Source: Rheinheimera faecalis (GTDB lineage: Bacteria; Pseudomonadota; Gammaproteobacteria; Enterobacterales; Alteromonadaceae). Taken from it: a stretch of DNA of 64,000 nt. Where the stretch lies: assembly GCF_021290965.1 (NCBI RefSeq), contig NZ_JAJOYT010000013.1, positions 1 to 64,000 of the forward strand, in the 5' to 3' direction. Of the stretch, positions 55,903 to 64,000 are shown piece after piece; position 1 is the first letter of the stretch, and each line of letters opens with the position of its first letter. A program made the translations under genes and the position numbers. A model generated the notes under the pieces. The model worked only from the letters and a program-made list of their open reading frames with translations. It did not search any database and had not been told where the DNA came from.

Positions 55903-55985
55903 TCACTGCCTTTGCACCACAAAAGCCGACCTTAGCGCTTGTTGTGTTGTGTATTTTTCAGCTTTATTAAACAGGTTATTATTTT

Positions 55986-56495
55986 ATGCATCAGCTTATT
56001 TATCTGGCACTATTCTGTGCCACAACGTTGCTTTATGCAGCTCCTGCAGCATCCGATACAGAGTCTGTAGCTGTTCAGCCACTCACCTCTGTGGCTATAC
56101 AAAACAACACCTCGGACTGGAAACAGGCGAATCAAAAAGTTGCCGAATTGGGTGGCTGGCAATTCTACGCCAGTGAAGGGGGTGGTCATCAGGCAATGGA
56201 TCACTCTAAACACTCAATGCCTGTGGATCATTCAAAACACAAATCCGATAACACTATGGATCACTCCGGACATACGATGCCGATGGATCATTCAAAACAT
56301 AGCTCCGATAACACTATGGACCATTCCGGACATACGATGCCGATGGATCATTCAAAGCATAGCTCCGATAACACTATGGACCATTCCGGACATAGCATGC
56401 CGATGGATCATTCAAAACACCACAATCATCAGCAAATGGACCATTCAGAACATCAGAGGGCTAAAACAGGAGATGAGCATGAGCATCATCACTAA
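55986..56495 (+). CDS. exported His/Met-repeat protein, probable periplasmic copper binder
   Basis: A 169-residue protein with a signal peptide (to about LLYAAPA), a DWKQANQKVAELGGWQFYA segment, and then MDHSGHTMPMDHSKHSSDNT-type repeats to a His-rich end. The repeats are of exactly 20 residues and encoded by 60-base DNA repeats. Met/His-rich arrays of this type bind copper in the periplasm (as in CopB/PcoB-like tails). The gene overlaps the TolC-family lipoprotein gene by 17 bases, so the two are probably translated together. The repeat number is likely to vary between strains. Confidence 0.8.
   Translation: MHQLIYLALFCATTLLYAAPAASDTESVAVQPLTSVAIQNNTSDWKQANQKVAELGGWQFYASEGGGHQAMDHSKHSMPVDHSKHKSDNTMDHSGHTMPMDHSKHSSDNTMDHSGHTMPMDHSKHSSDNTMDHSGHSMPMDHSKHHNHQQMDHSEHQRAKTGDEHEHHH
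56196..56454 (+). repeat. 60-bp tandem repeat in the His/Met protein gene
   Basis: ATGGA(T/C)CA(C/T)TC starts at 56196, 56256, 56316, 56376 and 56436, each exactly 60 bases apart. The middle three copies are nearly identical and the outer ones diverged. Each unit encodes 20 residues with four His and several Met. An alternative frame (frame of the TolC gene) also stays open through the repeat because 60 is a multiple of three. Confidence 0.9.
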
Positions 56496-57867
56496 GCTAA
56501 GCCCGCTGGCAGCTGCGGTGTTACTAAGCGCCTGCGCCGGAACAACAAAGCTTGAGCAGCATGATCTGGTGCAGCAAACAGCAAAAGCGGAGCAGGTACA
56601 ACTGGCAGCCACAGATCCGGCATTAAGAGCAGAAGCAGAGCAGGAAATTGCCCGATTGTTGGCAGAGCCTTTAACAGCAGAAAATGCCAGCCGTATTGCG
56701 GTATTAAACAATCCGGACTTTTTGGCAGCACTGGCATCTCTGGCTATCAGTAAAGCTGAATTAACTCAGGCCGGTTTATTGCCGAATCCTGGCGTGCGGG
56801 TCATTCGAAGCCGTGAAGAGGATGGTTACAGCACAGAGCTCGATTTTTCACTGAACTTGTTTAACCTGATTTTTTTAAGTCAAAACAAAGCGATTGCCGC
56901 GCGGCAGGCAGTGCAGCAACAGCAGCAAGTCGCTTTACAGCTGATGGATTTACTCACACAAAGCCGCAGCGCATTTATTGAAGCCGTTGTAGCCCAGCAG
57001 CGTTTTAACTATCTGCAAACAGTGCAGGAAGCGATAGATGCGTCGGCAGAACTTGCCAACCGTATGTATCAGGTGGGTAATTACAGCGAACTGCAACAAG
57101 CACGTCAGCTGAAGTTTGCCGCCCAAATCCGCCTGCAACTGGCTAAAACGGAGCAACAACAGCAACAAAGCCGCGAGCAGTTGTCTGTGCTGCTAGGGGT
57201 AGATCCGACTACGCCACTGCAGTTACCAGCCTATTTACCAGCTATTCCAGCCACTTTGCCACTTCAGGAAAATCTGGAACAGCAAGCACTGGCACAACGA
57301 CTGGATCTGCAACAAGCCAAAGCCAGATTAAACCAACTTGAACTGCAACTGGGGTTTGAGAAAAACAGTCGTTTTGTCCGGGGTTTATCTGCTGAAATTG
57401 CAGGTTCGGTGCAGCATAGCGAAGAGCGTGAAGTGGCTTTAGGGGTTGAACTGCCGTTATTTGATTCGGGGTCAGCGCGTATCAGCAAGGCTGAAGCAGA
57501 GTATCTGCAAGCCTGGTGGCAAGCCAAAGCGCTGGAGCAAAAAGCCCGTTCTGAAGTACGTCAGGCCTGGTCCTTACATCAAAGCTCCTATCAGATTGCC
57601 CGACATTATCAGGATCAGTTAGTGCCATTGGCACAGAAAATTAACCAACAAAATGTGCTGCGTTACAACGGTATGTTAATTGGCGTATTTGAACTGATTG
57701 CGGATACTCAGGCCCAGGTAGAGACAGTGACAGGACAAATGACGGCACTACGCGATTTTTATCTGTCAGAGCTGCGCCTGCAACAAAGCTTATGGGGCAG
57801 TCCTTCGCTGCAACAGCCTACAGACAGCGACAGCACAAGCAGCCCTGCCACTGCAGCTGGCCACTAA
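56479..57867 (+). CDS. TolC-family outer-membrane lipoprotein of the copper cluster
   Basis: A 462-residue lipoprotein (lipobox LSAC) with the TolC/CusC pattern of long helices: ELTQAGLLPNPGVRV, repeated TQSRSAFIEAVVAQQRFNYLQ, and ARQLKFAAQIRLQL. It would form an outer-membrane channel. The ATG at 56479 follows AGGAG by six bases; a second ATG at 56473 is closer to the site than is normal. Its frame is open upstream to 56140 only because of the tandem repeat. It is followed by the multicopper oxidase; no RND or adaptor partner is in this cluster. Confidence 0.85.
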   Translation: MSIITKLSPLAAAVLLSACAGTTKLEQHDLVQQTAKAEQVQLAATDPALRAEAEQEIARLLAEPLTAENASRIAVLNNPDFLAALASLAISKAELTQAGLLPNPGVRVIRSREEDGYSTELDFSLNLFNLIFLSQNKAIAARQAVQQQQQVALQLMDLLTQSRSAFIEAVVAQQRFNYLQTVQEAIDASAELANRMYQVGNYSELQQARQLKFAAQIRLQLAKTEQQQQQSREQLSVLLGVDPTTPLQLPAYLPAIPATLPLQENLEQQALAQRLDLQQAKARLNQLELQLGFEKNSRFVRGLSAEIAGSVQHSEEREVALGVELPLFDSGSARISKAEAEYLQAWWQAKALEQKARSEVRQAWSLHQSSYQIARHYQDQLVPLAQKINQQNVLRYNGMLIGVFELIADTQAQVETVTGQMTALRDFYLSELRLQQSLWGSPSLQQPTDSDSTSSPATAAGH

Positions 57868-57876
57868 CAGGAGAAT

Positions 57877-59274
57877 ATGATGTTAACCCGTCGTGATTTA
57901 TTAAAAAAAGTTGGTGCCATTACAGCTGCTGTAGGTGTGGCTGCGGTCAGCCGAAGCTCAATGGCAGCTTTGCCTGAACCTGTAATTCAACAATCTGCCG
58001 ATACTATGGATCCGTTGATCCCAAACACTGGCCGGCCTTACAACCCTGTGGTCACGTTAAACGGCTGGACTTTGCCATGGCGTATGAATAATGGTGTCAA
58101 GGAATTCCATTTAGTGGCGGAGCCCGTTGTGCGTGAACTGGCCCCAGGTATGAAAGCACATTTATGGGGCTACAACGGTCAGTCGCCAGGCCCTACTATT
58201 GAAGTGGTAGAAGGTGACAGAGTGCGGATTTTTGTCACGAATAAGTTACCTGAACATACCTCAGTACACTGGCATGGTCAGCGTTTACCTAATGGTATGG
58301 ACGGAGTTTCAGGCTTGAATCAGCGCGCCATACAGCCAGGTAAAACCTTTATGTATGAGTTTGTTGCCCGCCGTCCCGGCACTTTTATGTACCACCCTCA
58401 TGCCGATGAAATGGTGCAGATGGCTATGGGCATGATGGGCATGTGGATCACCCACCCTAAAGAGGCACATCCGCATATCAGCGAAGTAGACCGCGATTTC
58501 TGTTTTTTATTAAACGCTTACGATATTGAACCCGGCAGCGCTACTCCAAAAATTATGACGATGACCGACTTTAATCTCTGGACCTGGAATAGCAGGGTAT
58601 TTCCTGGCATAGACCCTTTAGTGGTGCGCAAAAACGACAAAGTGCGGATCCGGGTCGGCAACCTGACAATGACTAACCACCCTATTCATATTCATGGCCA
58701 TGAGTTCACCGTGACAGGCACAGACGGTGGCCCTGTGCCTGCTTCTGCCCGCTGGCCTGAAGTCACCACAGATGTAGCTGTGGGTCAGATGCGGCAAATT
58801 GAATTGATAGCAGATGAAGAAGGTGACTGGGCTTTTCATTGCCATAAATCGCACCACACCATGAATGCCATGGGCCATGATGTGCCGACGCTGATTGGCG
58901 TCGATCACAGTGGTTTGATGCAAAAAATCAATAAACTAGTACCGGATTATATGGTGATGGGTGAACGTGGTATGGCGGATATGACCGAAATGAACATGCC
59001 ACTACCCGCCAATACCTTGCCAATGATGTCAGGCGATGGCCCTTTTGGTTCAGTGGAAATGGGCGGTATGTTCAGCATATTTAAAGTGCGTAAAGACCAG
59101 GCTCCGGGAGACTATAAAGATCCGGGGTGGTATCAACATCCTACCGGTACGGTGGCACAAGAGTGGACAGGTGAAGTACCTCAAGTCACTTTAGCGCAAG
59201 CTCAGGTCCAGACTGACATCACAGAGGCGACAGTGGAGTTGAAAGTAAAAAAACCAGGTGCACATCATCACTGA
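57877..59274 (+). CDS. Tat-exported multicopper oxidase (CopA/CueO-like)
   Basis: A 465-residue enzyme with a twin-arginine signal (MLTRRDLLKKVG). The four copper motifs are complete: HWHGQRLPNGMDG, FMYHPHADEM, HPIHIHGHEF and FHCHKSHHTMNAMGH. A Met-rich segment (MADMTEMNMPLPANTLPMM) may bind extra copper as in CueO. It probably oxidises Cu(I) to the less toxic Cu(II) in the periplasm. GGAG precedes the ATG. It ends the copper unit begun at 55450; a hairpin follows. Confidence 0.93.
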   Translation: MMLTRRDLLKKVGAITAAVGVAAVSRSSMAALPEPVIQQSADTMDPLIPNTGRPYNPVVTLNGWTLPWRMNNGVKEFHLVAEPVVRELAPGMKAHLWGYNGQSPGPTIEVVEGDRVRIFVTNKLPEHTSVHWHGQRLPNGMDGVSGLNQRAIQPGKTFMYEFVARRPGTFMYHPHADEMVQMAMGMMGMWITHPKEAHPHISEVDRDFCFLLNAYDIEPGSATPKIMTMTDFNLWTWNSRVFPGIDPLVVRKNDKVRIRVGNLTMTNHPIHIHGHEFTVTGTDGGPVPASARWPEVTTDVAVGQMRQIELIADEEGDWAFHCHKSHHTMNAMGHDVPTLIGVDHSGLMQKINKLVPDYMVMGERGMADMTEMNMPLPANTLPMMSGDGPFGSVEMGGMFSIFKVRKDQAPGDYKDPGWYQHPTGTVAQEWTGEVPQVTLAQAQVQTDITEATVELKVKKPGAHHH

Positions 59275-59669
59275 CGGTTTGTACACCTCAGCACTGTTGA
59301 ACAGTGCTGAGGTGTTGCCTCTCCAATCATTTTTGTCAGAAAAAAGCTCTCAATTCGGTTTTATGACAAATATAACAGCCCACTTATATCATTTAGAAAT
59401 AACTAATAACCAAAACAATTAATACACATCTGTTACCAAATGTAATCAAACCCAGAATTTTAGCCGCTCACAGCAGGCTACTCATCGCACAAAAAATCAA
59501 TAAACACGAAAAAATGAAAACAAAATATTAAATATGATAAATATATAACTATTTACATTAACAAATTATTGACCAATTATCGTACGGCCTGCCCAACCTA
59601 TTAACTAATTAAGGGACAGAGGCTTCCAGGGATGAGGCAATTCACATAACAATAATTTGAGAGAACAAA
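59275..59669. other. intergenic region with a long hairpin and AT-rich tract
   Basis: A near-perfect palindrome ACACCTCAGCACTGTT/AACAGTGCTGAGGTGT at 59283-59315 follows the oxidase; it lacks a T-run and may end transcription by Rho or RNase action. From about 59400 to 59600 the sequence is very AT-rich without a reading frame, probably the promoter region of the S8 peptidase. Confidence 0.5.
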
Positions 59670-61445
59670 ATGCAACATAAAACATTCAACTTATCCAAAG
59701 TCTCATTGCTTACCTTGTCCGCCTTGTCCTTATTGGCTACGGCCGCACAAGCTGCTCCACAAAAATCAGGTATCACCTTAGAAGTGAATGAAACCAAAGC
59801 TATTGAGCCGCCAACCCGCTTTATTGTTAAATACAAAAATGCTGCAACCTTATCTGCACAAGGCCTGGCCAGCACAGCAACAAGCTCAGTGAATCAATTA
59901 AAAACTCATGCTGCTTCTGAATTATCCAGCCGCGCTGGCGAGCCTATGAGCTTTGTGCGTTCTTTAGCTGTCGCTAACCGTCATGTGGTGAAAGCCGAGC
60001 GTCGTCTGTCAAAAGCTGAAACTCAACGTACCATTGAGCTGTTAGCCCAGGATCCAATGGTGGAATCGGTTGAAGAAGACCGTATGTTACAAATTGCAGC
60101 TGCTCCAAACGACACTCAGTACACCAGTCAATGGCATTATTATGAGTCCACAGGTGGTTTACGTGCCAACACGGCATGGGATAACGCCACAGGTACTGGA
60201 GTTGTAGTTGCAGTATTAGATACAGGCTACCGTCCACATGCTGACTTAAACGCCAACATTCTGCCTGGTTATGACATGATTTCTGACAACTTTGTTGGTA
60301 ATGACGGTAATGGTCGTGACAACAATGCACAGGATCCGGGTGACTGGATTTTAGCGAACGAATGTGGTGGCACACACGCCGCTCAGGATTCTTCATGGCA
60401 CGGTACTCACGTTGCAGGCACAGTAGCTGCCGTGACTAATAACGGTTCTGGTGTAGCTGGTGTGGCTTATGGCGCTAAAGTAGTACCAGTGCGCGTATTA
60501 GGTAAATGTGGTGGTTATACCTCAGATATAGCTGACGGTATCATTTGGGCCTCAGGTGGCACAGTGTCAGGTGTTCCGGCGAACGCCAACCCGGCTAAAG
60601 TCATCAACATGAGTTTAGGCGGTTCAGGAGCCTGTGACTCTACTACTCAGGCAGCCATTAACTCCGCACGTTCACGTGGTACAGTTGTTGTGATTGCATC
60701 AGGTAATGACAATGCAAACGCCAACAACTTTAACCCGGGTAACTGTGCTGGTGTGGTAAACGTTGCATCGACTAACCGCAGCGGTGGCCGCGCTTATTAC
60801 TCTAACTACGGTACCTCTATTGATGTGGCTGCACCTGGTGGTGCTATGAACTCAGCCAACGATCCTAACGGTATTCTGTCTACTTATAATACTGGTACCA
60901 CTACACCTGGTTCAGACAGCTATGGGTACAGTCAGGGCACTTCAATGGCAGCTCCTCATGTAGCAGGTGTTGCAGCGTTAATAGCTCAGAAAAAACCAGC
61001 AGCTACACCGGATGAAATTGAAACCATCCTGAAAACAACTACCCGTTCTTTCCCTGCAACCTGCACCAGCTGTGGTACTGGTATTGTTGATGCTGCAGCT
61101 GCAGTAGCGGCAGCTTCAGGTACTGGCGGCGGTGGTGGCACAGGTGCAACTTCAACTGTGAACAATATTTCTGTTGCACGTAACAGCTGGAAATATTACA
61201 CAGTGGTCGTTCCTGCCGGTATGAGCGTTCTGACTGTCAATACCTCTGGTGGTTCAGGTGATGCTGATCTGTATGTACGTCGTGGTTCACAACCTACCAC
61301 TTCTACTTATGACTGCCGTCCATACCTGAATGGCAATACTGAAAGCTGTACTTTCAATAACCCTGTTGCCGCCACTTACCATATTGGTATCCGTGGTTAC
61401 ACAGCGGTATCAGGTGTAACCTTGACAACCTCTTATCAGCCTTAA
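59670..61445 (+). CDS. secreted S8 (subtilisin-like) serine peptidase with C-terminal PPC domain
   Basis: A 591-residue secreted protease: signal peptide to AAQAAPQ, an inhibitory propeptide (about residues 45-145, RFIVKYKN to VEEDRML), the catalytic domain with Asp in VAVLDTGYRPHAD (about 181), His in SSWHGTHVAG (about 243), Asn in ASGNDNANA and Ser in GTSMAAPHVAG (about 425), a Gly-rich linker GTGGGGGTG, and a C-terminal PPC domain (DADLYVRRGSQPT). The PPC domain is usually removed during maturation. GAGAG precedes the ATG. A terminator follows. Confidence 0.94.
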   Translation: MQHKTFNLSKVSLLTLSALSLLATAAQAAPQKSGITLEVNETKAIEPPTRFIVKYKNAATLSAQGLASTATSSVNQLKTHAASELSSRAGEPMSFVRSLAVANRHVVKAERRLSKAETQRTIELLAQDPMVESVEEDRMLQIAAAPNDTQYTSQWHYYESTGGLRANTAWDNATGTGVVVAVLDTGYRPHADLNANILPGYDMISDNFVGNDGNGRDNNAQDPGDWILANECGGTHAAQDSSWHGTHVAGTVAAVTNNGSGVAGVAYGAKVVPVRVLGKCGGYTSDIADGIIWASGGTVSGVPANANPAKVINMSLGGSGACDSTTQAAINSARSRGTVVVIASGNDNANANNFNPGNCAGVVNVASTNRSGGRAYYSNYGTSIDVAAPGGAMNSANDPNGILSTYNTGTTTPGSDSYGYSQGTSMAAPHVAGVAALIAQKKPAATPDEIETILKTTTRSFPATCTSCGTGIVDAAAAVAAASGTGGGGGTGATSTVNNISVARNSWKYYTVVVPAGMSVLTVNTSGGSGDADLYVRRGSQPTTSTYDCRPYLNGNTESCTFNNPVAATYHIGIRGYTAVSGVTLTTSYQP

Positions 61446-61462
61446 TCCCTGGGCTTTTAGGT

Positions 61463-61496
61463 GAAGATCCCGGTATTTGCCGGGATCTTCTTTTCT
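61463..61496. terminator. terminator of the S8 peptidase gene
   Basis: Eleven-base stem GAAGATCCCGG/CCGGGATCTTC with a TATTTG loop and TTTTCT. It lies between the convergent S8 and cueR genes. Confidence 0.9.
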
Positions 61497-61509
61497 AGCC
61501 TTCAGAAGT

Positions 61510-61923
61510 TCATTTTTGCAGGCCATCCAAAATAGCGCACTGGGGTTGATCGTCACCGCAACAGCTGTCGGCTAATTGTTGCAATACCTTTTGCATCTGC
61601 TGTAATTCAGCTACTTTTTGTTTTATTTCATCCAGATGCTGTTCAGCCAGTTGCTTTACTTCTCTGCTGCTGCGCTGTGGATCACGCCATAACCCCAACA
61701 AAGAGCTAATTTGTACTATTGAAAAGCCTAAAGTACGAGCCTGTTTAATAAAACCCAGTTGCTGCAGCTGTTGACTGTTATACAACCTATAGCCCGCATC
61801 TGTTCTATTGGCTTTAAGCAACAACCCTGCTTCTTCATAATAACGAATCATTTTGGCAGAAAGCCCGGTCTGTTTTGCAGCTTGGCCAATAGTCACTAAA
61901 GAATTAACCAAAGTAGCCATCAT
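61510..61923 (-). CDS. cueR: CueR-type copper-responsive MerR regulator
   Basis: A 137-residue MerR protein: helix-turn-helix TIGQAAKQTGLSAKMIRYYEEAGLL, dimer helix, and metal loop with Cys121 and Cys129 eight residues apart in the C-terminal DSCCGDDQPQCAILDGL, as in CueR (an extra Cys is beside the first). It would activate copA on Cu(I) excess. The ATG at 61923 follows AAGGAG formed by the end of the ATPase gene, which stops two bases before it; the longer frame to 61962 lies within that gene. So copA and cueR are co-transcribed. Confidence 0.9.
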   Translation of the reverse strand: MMATLVNSLVTIGQAAKQTGLSAKMIRYYEEAGLLLKANRTDAGYRLYNSQQLQQLGFIKQARTLGFSIVQISSLLGLWRDPQRSSREVKQLAEQHLDEIKQKVAELQQMQKVLQQLADSCCGDDQPQCAILDGLQK

Positions 61924-61924
61924 T

Positions 61925-64000
61925 TTACTCCTTTGCTTTCCAGCGCTGTAATAACAAGGCATTGCTAATCACCACTAAACTGCTACAAGCCATAGCAGCA
62001 CCCGCAATCACCGGATTTAAATACCCTAAAGCGGCCAATGGAATGCCCACTATGTTAAAGATAAAAGCCCAAAACAGATTTTGCTGAATTTTACGGAAAC
62101 TAAGCCGTGCTATCTGTAAGGCGGCGCTGACTAACAGCGGTTGACTACGCATTAAGGTCATAGCTGAAGCACTGACAGCCACTTCTGTACCGCTCGCCAT
62201 AGCTATACCTAAATCAGCCTGCGCCAAAGCTGGTGCATCGTTGATGCCGTCCCCCACCATCGCCACTTTATAACCTTGTTGCTGCCAAAGCTGAATGGCA
62301 GCCGCTTTTTCAACTGGCAGCACTTCTGCTTGCCAGTGGGTTAACTGCAGTTGCTGCGCTATTGAAGTCGCACTGGCCTTAGTGTCACCCGTTAACATAG
62401 CCACTGCTATACCTTGTTGTTTTAATAAGCTGACGGCTTGCAGCGCATCAGGTTTTAACTCGTCAGTAAAACAAAACAATGCTAATAACCTATAACTTTC
62501 ATCAGCTTGTTGCTCTGCCAGCCAGGATACTGATGCACCGCTGGTTTGAATTTGATCTTGTGGTAACTCAAGCCCAAGCTGTTGCATCCAGTGACTGCTG
62601 CCAAGCACTAAGTCATGGCCTTCAACCTTGCCCAATACACCTTTACCTGCCACCACCTGAAACTCTGCTGTTTCAACAGCTTTGACCTGATGTTCTGTGG
62701 CATAACTAACCAAAGCTTTGGCTAAAGGATGCTCACTGTGCTGCTGCAACGAGGTGGCCCACTTCAGCAGCTTCGGCTCATCAATAAAAGTGCTGAATTG
62801 CTGCAACAGGGGTTTGCCCTGGGTTAAGGTGCCTGTTTTATCAAACACCACCAGTGTTATGGCTTGGGCTTGCTCTAAGGCTGTGGCGTCTTTAATCAAA
62901 ATGCCAGAACGTGCCGCTGAACCTGTACCTGCCATAATAGCGGCTGGTGTTGCTAAGCCAAGAGCGCAAGGACAGGCAATCACCAGCACAGCCACTGCAT
63001 TTAAAATACCAGCCACCCAGTCATCCGTTATAAAACCCCAGCCCAGTAAGGTGACTAAAGCTATGACCAATACCGCAGGTACAAAGATGGCACTGATTTT
63101 ATCCACCAGTGCCTGCACCGGCGCTTTAGCCCCTTGAGCCTGCTCTACCAGTTGAATAATACGGGACAAGGTAGATTCAGCTCCGACAGCTGTCGCTCTG
63201 ATTTGTAATACCCCATCCAGATTGACAGAACCACCAGTCACTTTATCAGCCAGTGTTTTAGGGACTGGCACAGACTCACCACTGATCAGCGCTTCATCGA
63301 CATGGCTTTGGCCTTGCTCAACCAAAGCATCAACCGGAATGCGTTCACCCGGCTTTACCAGCACCAGATCACCTTTTTGTACAGTTTCTGCTTTTACTTC
63401 CAGCCACTGACCATTTTGAAACAAAGTAGCCACAGCAGGTTTTAGATTCTCCAGAGCTTTTAAGGCATCAGTAGTGCGTTTTTTTGCTTTGTGCTCAAGG
63501 TATTTACCTAAAAGCACCAGACTTAATACCGCACTGCTGCTTTCAAAATACAGGTGAGGGGCGCCGTGTTGCCCATGCTGCGCATTAAAACTCCACCATA
63601 AATACAACGACAAACCATAAGCAGCGCTGGTGCCTATGGCCACCAGCAAGTCCATATTGCCACTGCCTGCTTTGAGTGCAGCCCAGCCTGCTTTGTAAAA
63701 ACGCGCGCCAAAATAAAACTGCACTGGAGTTGCCAGCAGCCATTGCCAGAAAGACGGCAGCATCCAGTCCACACCAAACAACAAGCCAAACATCGGTAGG
63801 ACCAAAGGTAAGGTAAGTACTATGCTTGCAGCAACAGGCCACCACTCCTGCTGATAAAACCCAGTTCCTGTCGTTGAAGCCTCTGCTTTTTCTTCCGGCA
63901 AACTGGCCTGATAACCTGCCTTTTCGACTGCGGCTATCAGTTGTTGTGGCACAAGTGAAAGGCCGCTGACCGTTGCTGTTTCACTGGCCAGATTAACACT
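61925..64000 (-). CDS. copA: P1B-type Cu+-transporting ATPase, N-terminus beyond the window
   Basis: The frame reads in from the right edge without a start, so this is a partial gene; a GTG at 63952 is not the real start because the upstream codons ([13 protein letters not shown]) belong to a heavy-metal-associated domain. The visible part has at least six helices, the CPC motif in [30 protein letters not shown] and [19 protein letters not shown]. It pumps Cu(I) from cytoplasm to periplasm, where the oxidase encoded 3 kb away could act. cueR follows immediately. Confidence 0.93.
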   Translation of the reverse strand, partial: SVNLASETATVSGLSLVPQQLIAAVEKAGYQASLPEEKAEASTTGTGFYQQEWWPVAASIVLTLPLVLPMFGLLFGVDWMLPSFWQWLLATPVQFYFGARFYKAGWAALKAGSGNMDLLVAIGTSAAYGLSLYLWWSFNAQHGQHGAPHLYFESSSAVLSLVLLGKYLEHKAKKRTTDALKALENLKPAVATLFQNGQWLEVKAETVQKGDLVLVKPGERIPVDALVEQGQSHVDEALISGESVPVPKTLADKVTGGSVNLDGVLQIRATAVGAESTLSRIIQLVEQAQGAKAPVQALVDKISAIFVPAVLVIALVTLLGWGFITDDWVAGILNAVAVLVIACPCALGLATPAAIMAGTGSAARSGILIKDATALEQAQAITLVVFDKTGTLTQGKPLLQQFSTFIDEPKLLKWATSLQQHSEHPLAKALVSYATEHQVKAVETAEFQVVAGKGVLGKVEGHDLVLGSSHWMQQLGLELPQDQIQTSGASVSWLAEQQADESYRLLALFCFTDELKPDALQAVSLLKQQGIAVAMLTGDTKASATSIAQQLQLTHWQAEVLPVEKAAAIQLWQQQGYKVAMVGDGINDAPALAQADLGIAMASGTEVAVSASAMTLMRSQPLLVSAALQIARLSFRKIQQNLFWAFIFNIVGIPLAALGYLNPVIAGAAMACSSLVVISNALLLQRWKAKE

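Noticed and set aside
56140-57867. Long form of the TolC-family protein starting within the repeat region
   Set aside because: The extra 113 residues are the 60-bp repeat read in another frame. The ATG at 56479 has AGGAG and starts a proper lipoprotein signal.
63585-63952. GTG at 63952 as the start of the Cu ATPase
   Set aside because: The upstream codons to the window edge continue a heavy-metal-associated domain, so the gene is truncated by the window.
1-64000. Prophage, insertion sequence, CRISPR or tRNA genes
   Set aside because: No transposase, integrase, phage structural gene, spacer array or tRNA-like fold was found on either strand.

Overview
The window looks like chromosomal DNA of a free-living gammaproteobacterium, most likely Rheinheimera or a close relative in the Alteromonadales/Chromatiaceae area. 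This is inference from gene content: a TonB-dependent receptor, a TorF-type porin, PpnP, the YdbH/YnbE/YdbL set, many secreted hydrolases, NhaR-type LysR and several sensory proteins, with moderate G+C. There are no rRNA or tRNA genes, no insertion sequence, no prophage and no CRISPR array. Genes are dense and mostly have good Shine-Dalgarno sites; many units end in clear hairpin terminators.

Layout. 1-3.5 kb: two small unknown genes, an exported unknown protein, a periplasmic cytochrome c and a secreted EEP-family hydrolase. 3.5-11.8 kb: one minus-strand operon of adaptor, ABC ATPase, two MacB/FtsX-type permeases, an NtrC-type response regulator, an NtrY-like kinase and a LacI-type regulator. 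In front of it lie a near-consensus sigma-54 promoter and repeated TGTCCGC half-sites, so the operon probably controls itself. 12-15 kb: ydbL-ynbE-ydbH. 15-23 kb: an M16 protease lipoprotein and an RND efflux pair with a structured leader. 23-28 kb: a GGDEF-EAL protein and a TonB-dependent receptor. 28-29 kb: a three-gene cluster with two RebB-like (R-body, 'killing trait') proteins around an unrecognised one. 29-36 kb: two paralogous M28 peptidases, small unknown genes and a GH13 amylase lipoprotein. 36-40 kb: a porin, chemoreceptor and solute-binding protein operon. 40-47 kb: PpnP, an Atm1-like ABC exporter, a DUF4397-like lipoprotein, a Ca/Na antiporter and a CNNM/CorC-type protein, with a palindromic intergenic repeat.

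47-50 kb holds a DUF4382-like lipoprotein, then an operon of a ParD-like ribbon-helix-helix protein, a complete type I methionine aminopeptidase and an SDR enzyme behind a 17-bp palindrome. 50-55 kb: a chemoreceptor-like protein, an NhaR-like regulator, small proteins and a GAF-PAS histidine kinase. 55-64 kb is largely a copper-handling region: a DUF3703-like protein, a Cys/His/Met-rich small protein, a His/Met repeat protein with a 60-bp DNA period, a TolC-family lipoprotein, a Tat-exported multicopper oxidase, then (after an S8 protease) CueR and a CopA-type ATPase cut by the window edge.

The strongest candidates for something little described are the reb cluster, the ParD-like/Map/SDR operon, and the sigma-54 control region of the ABC efflux operon.
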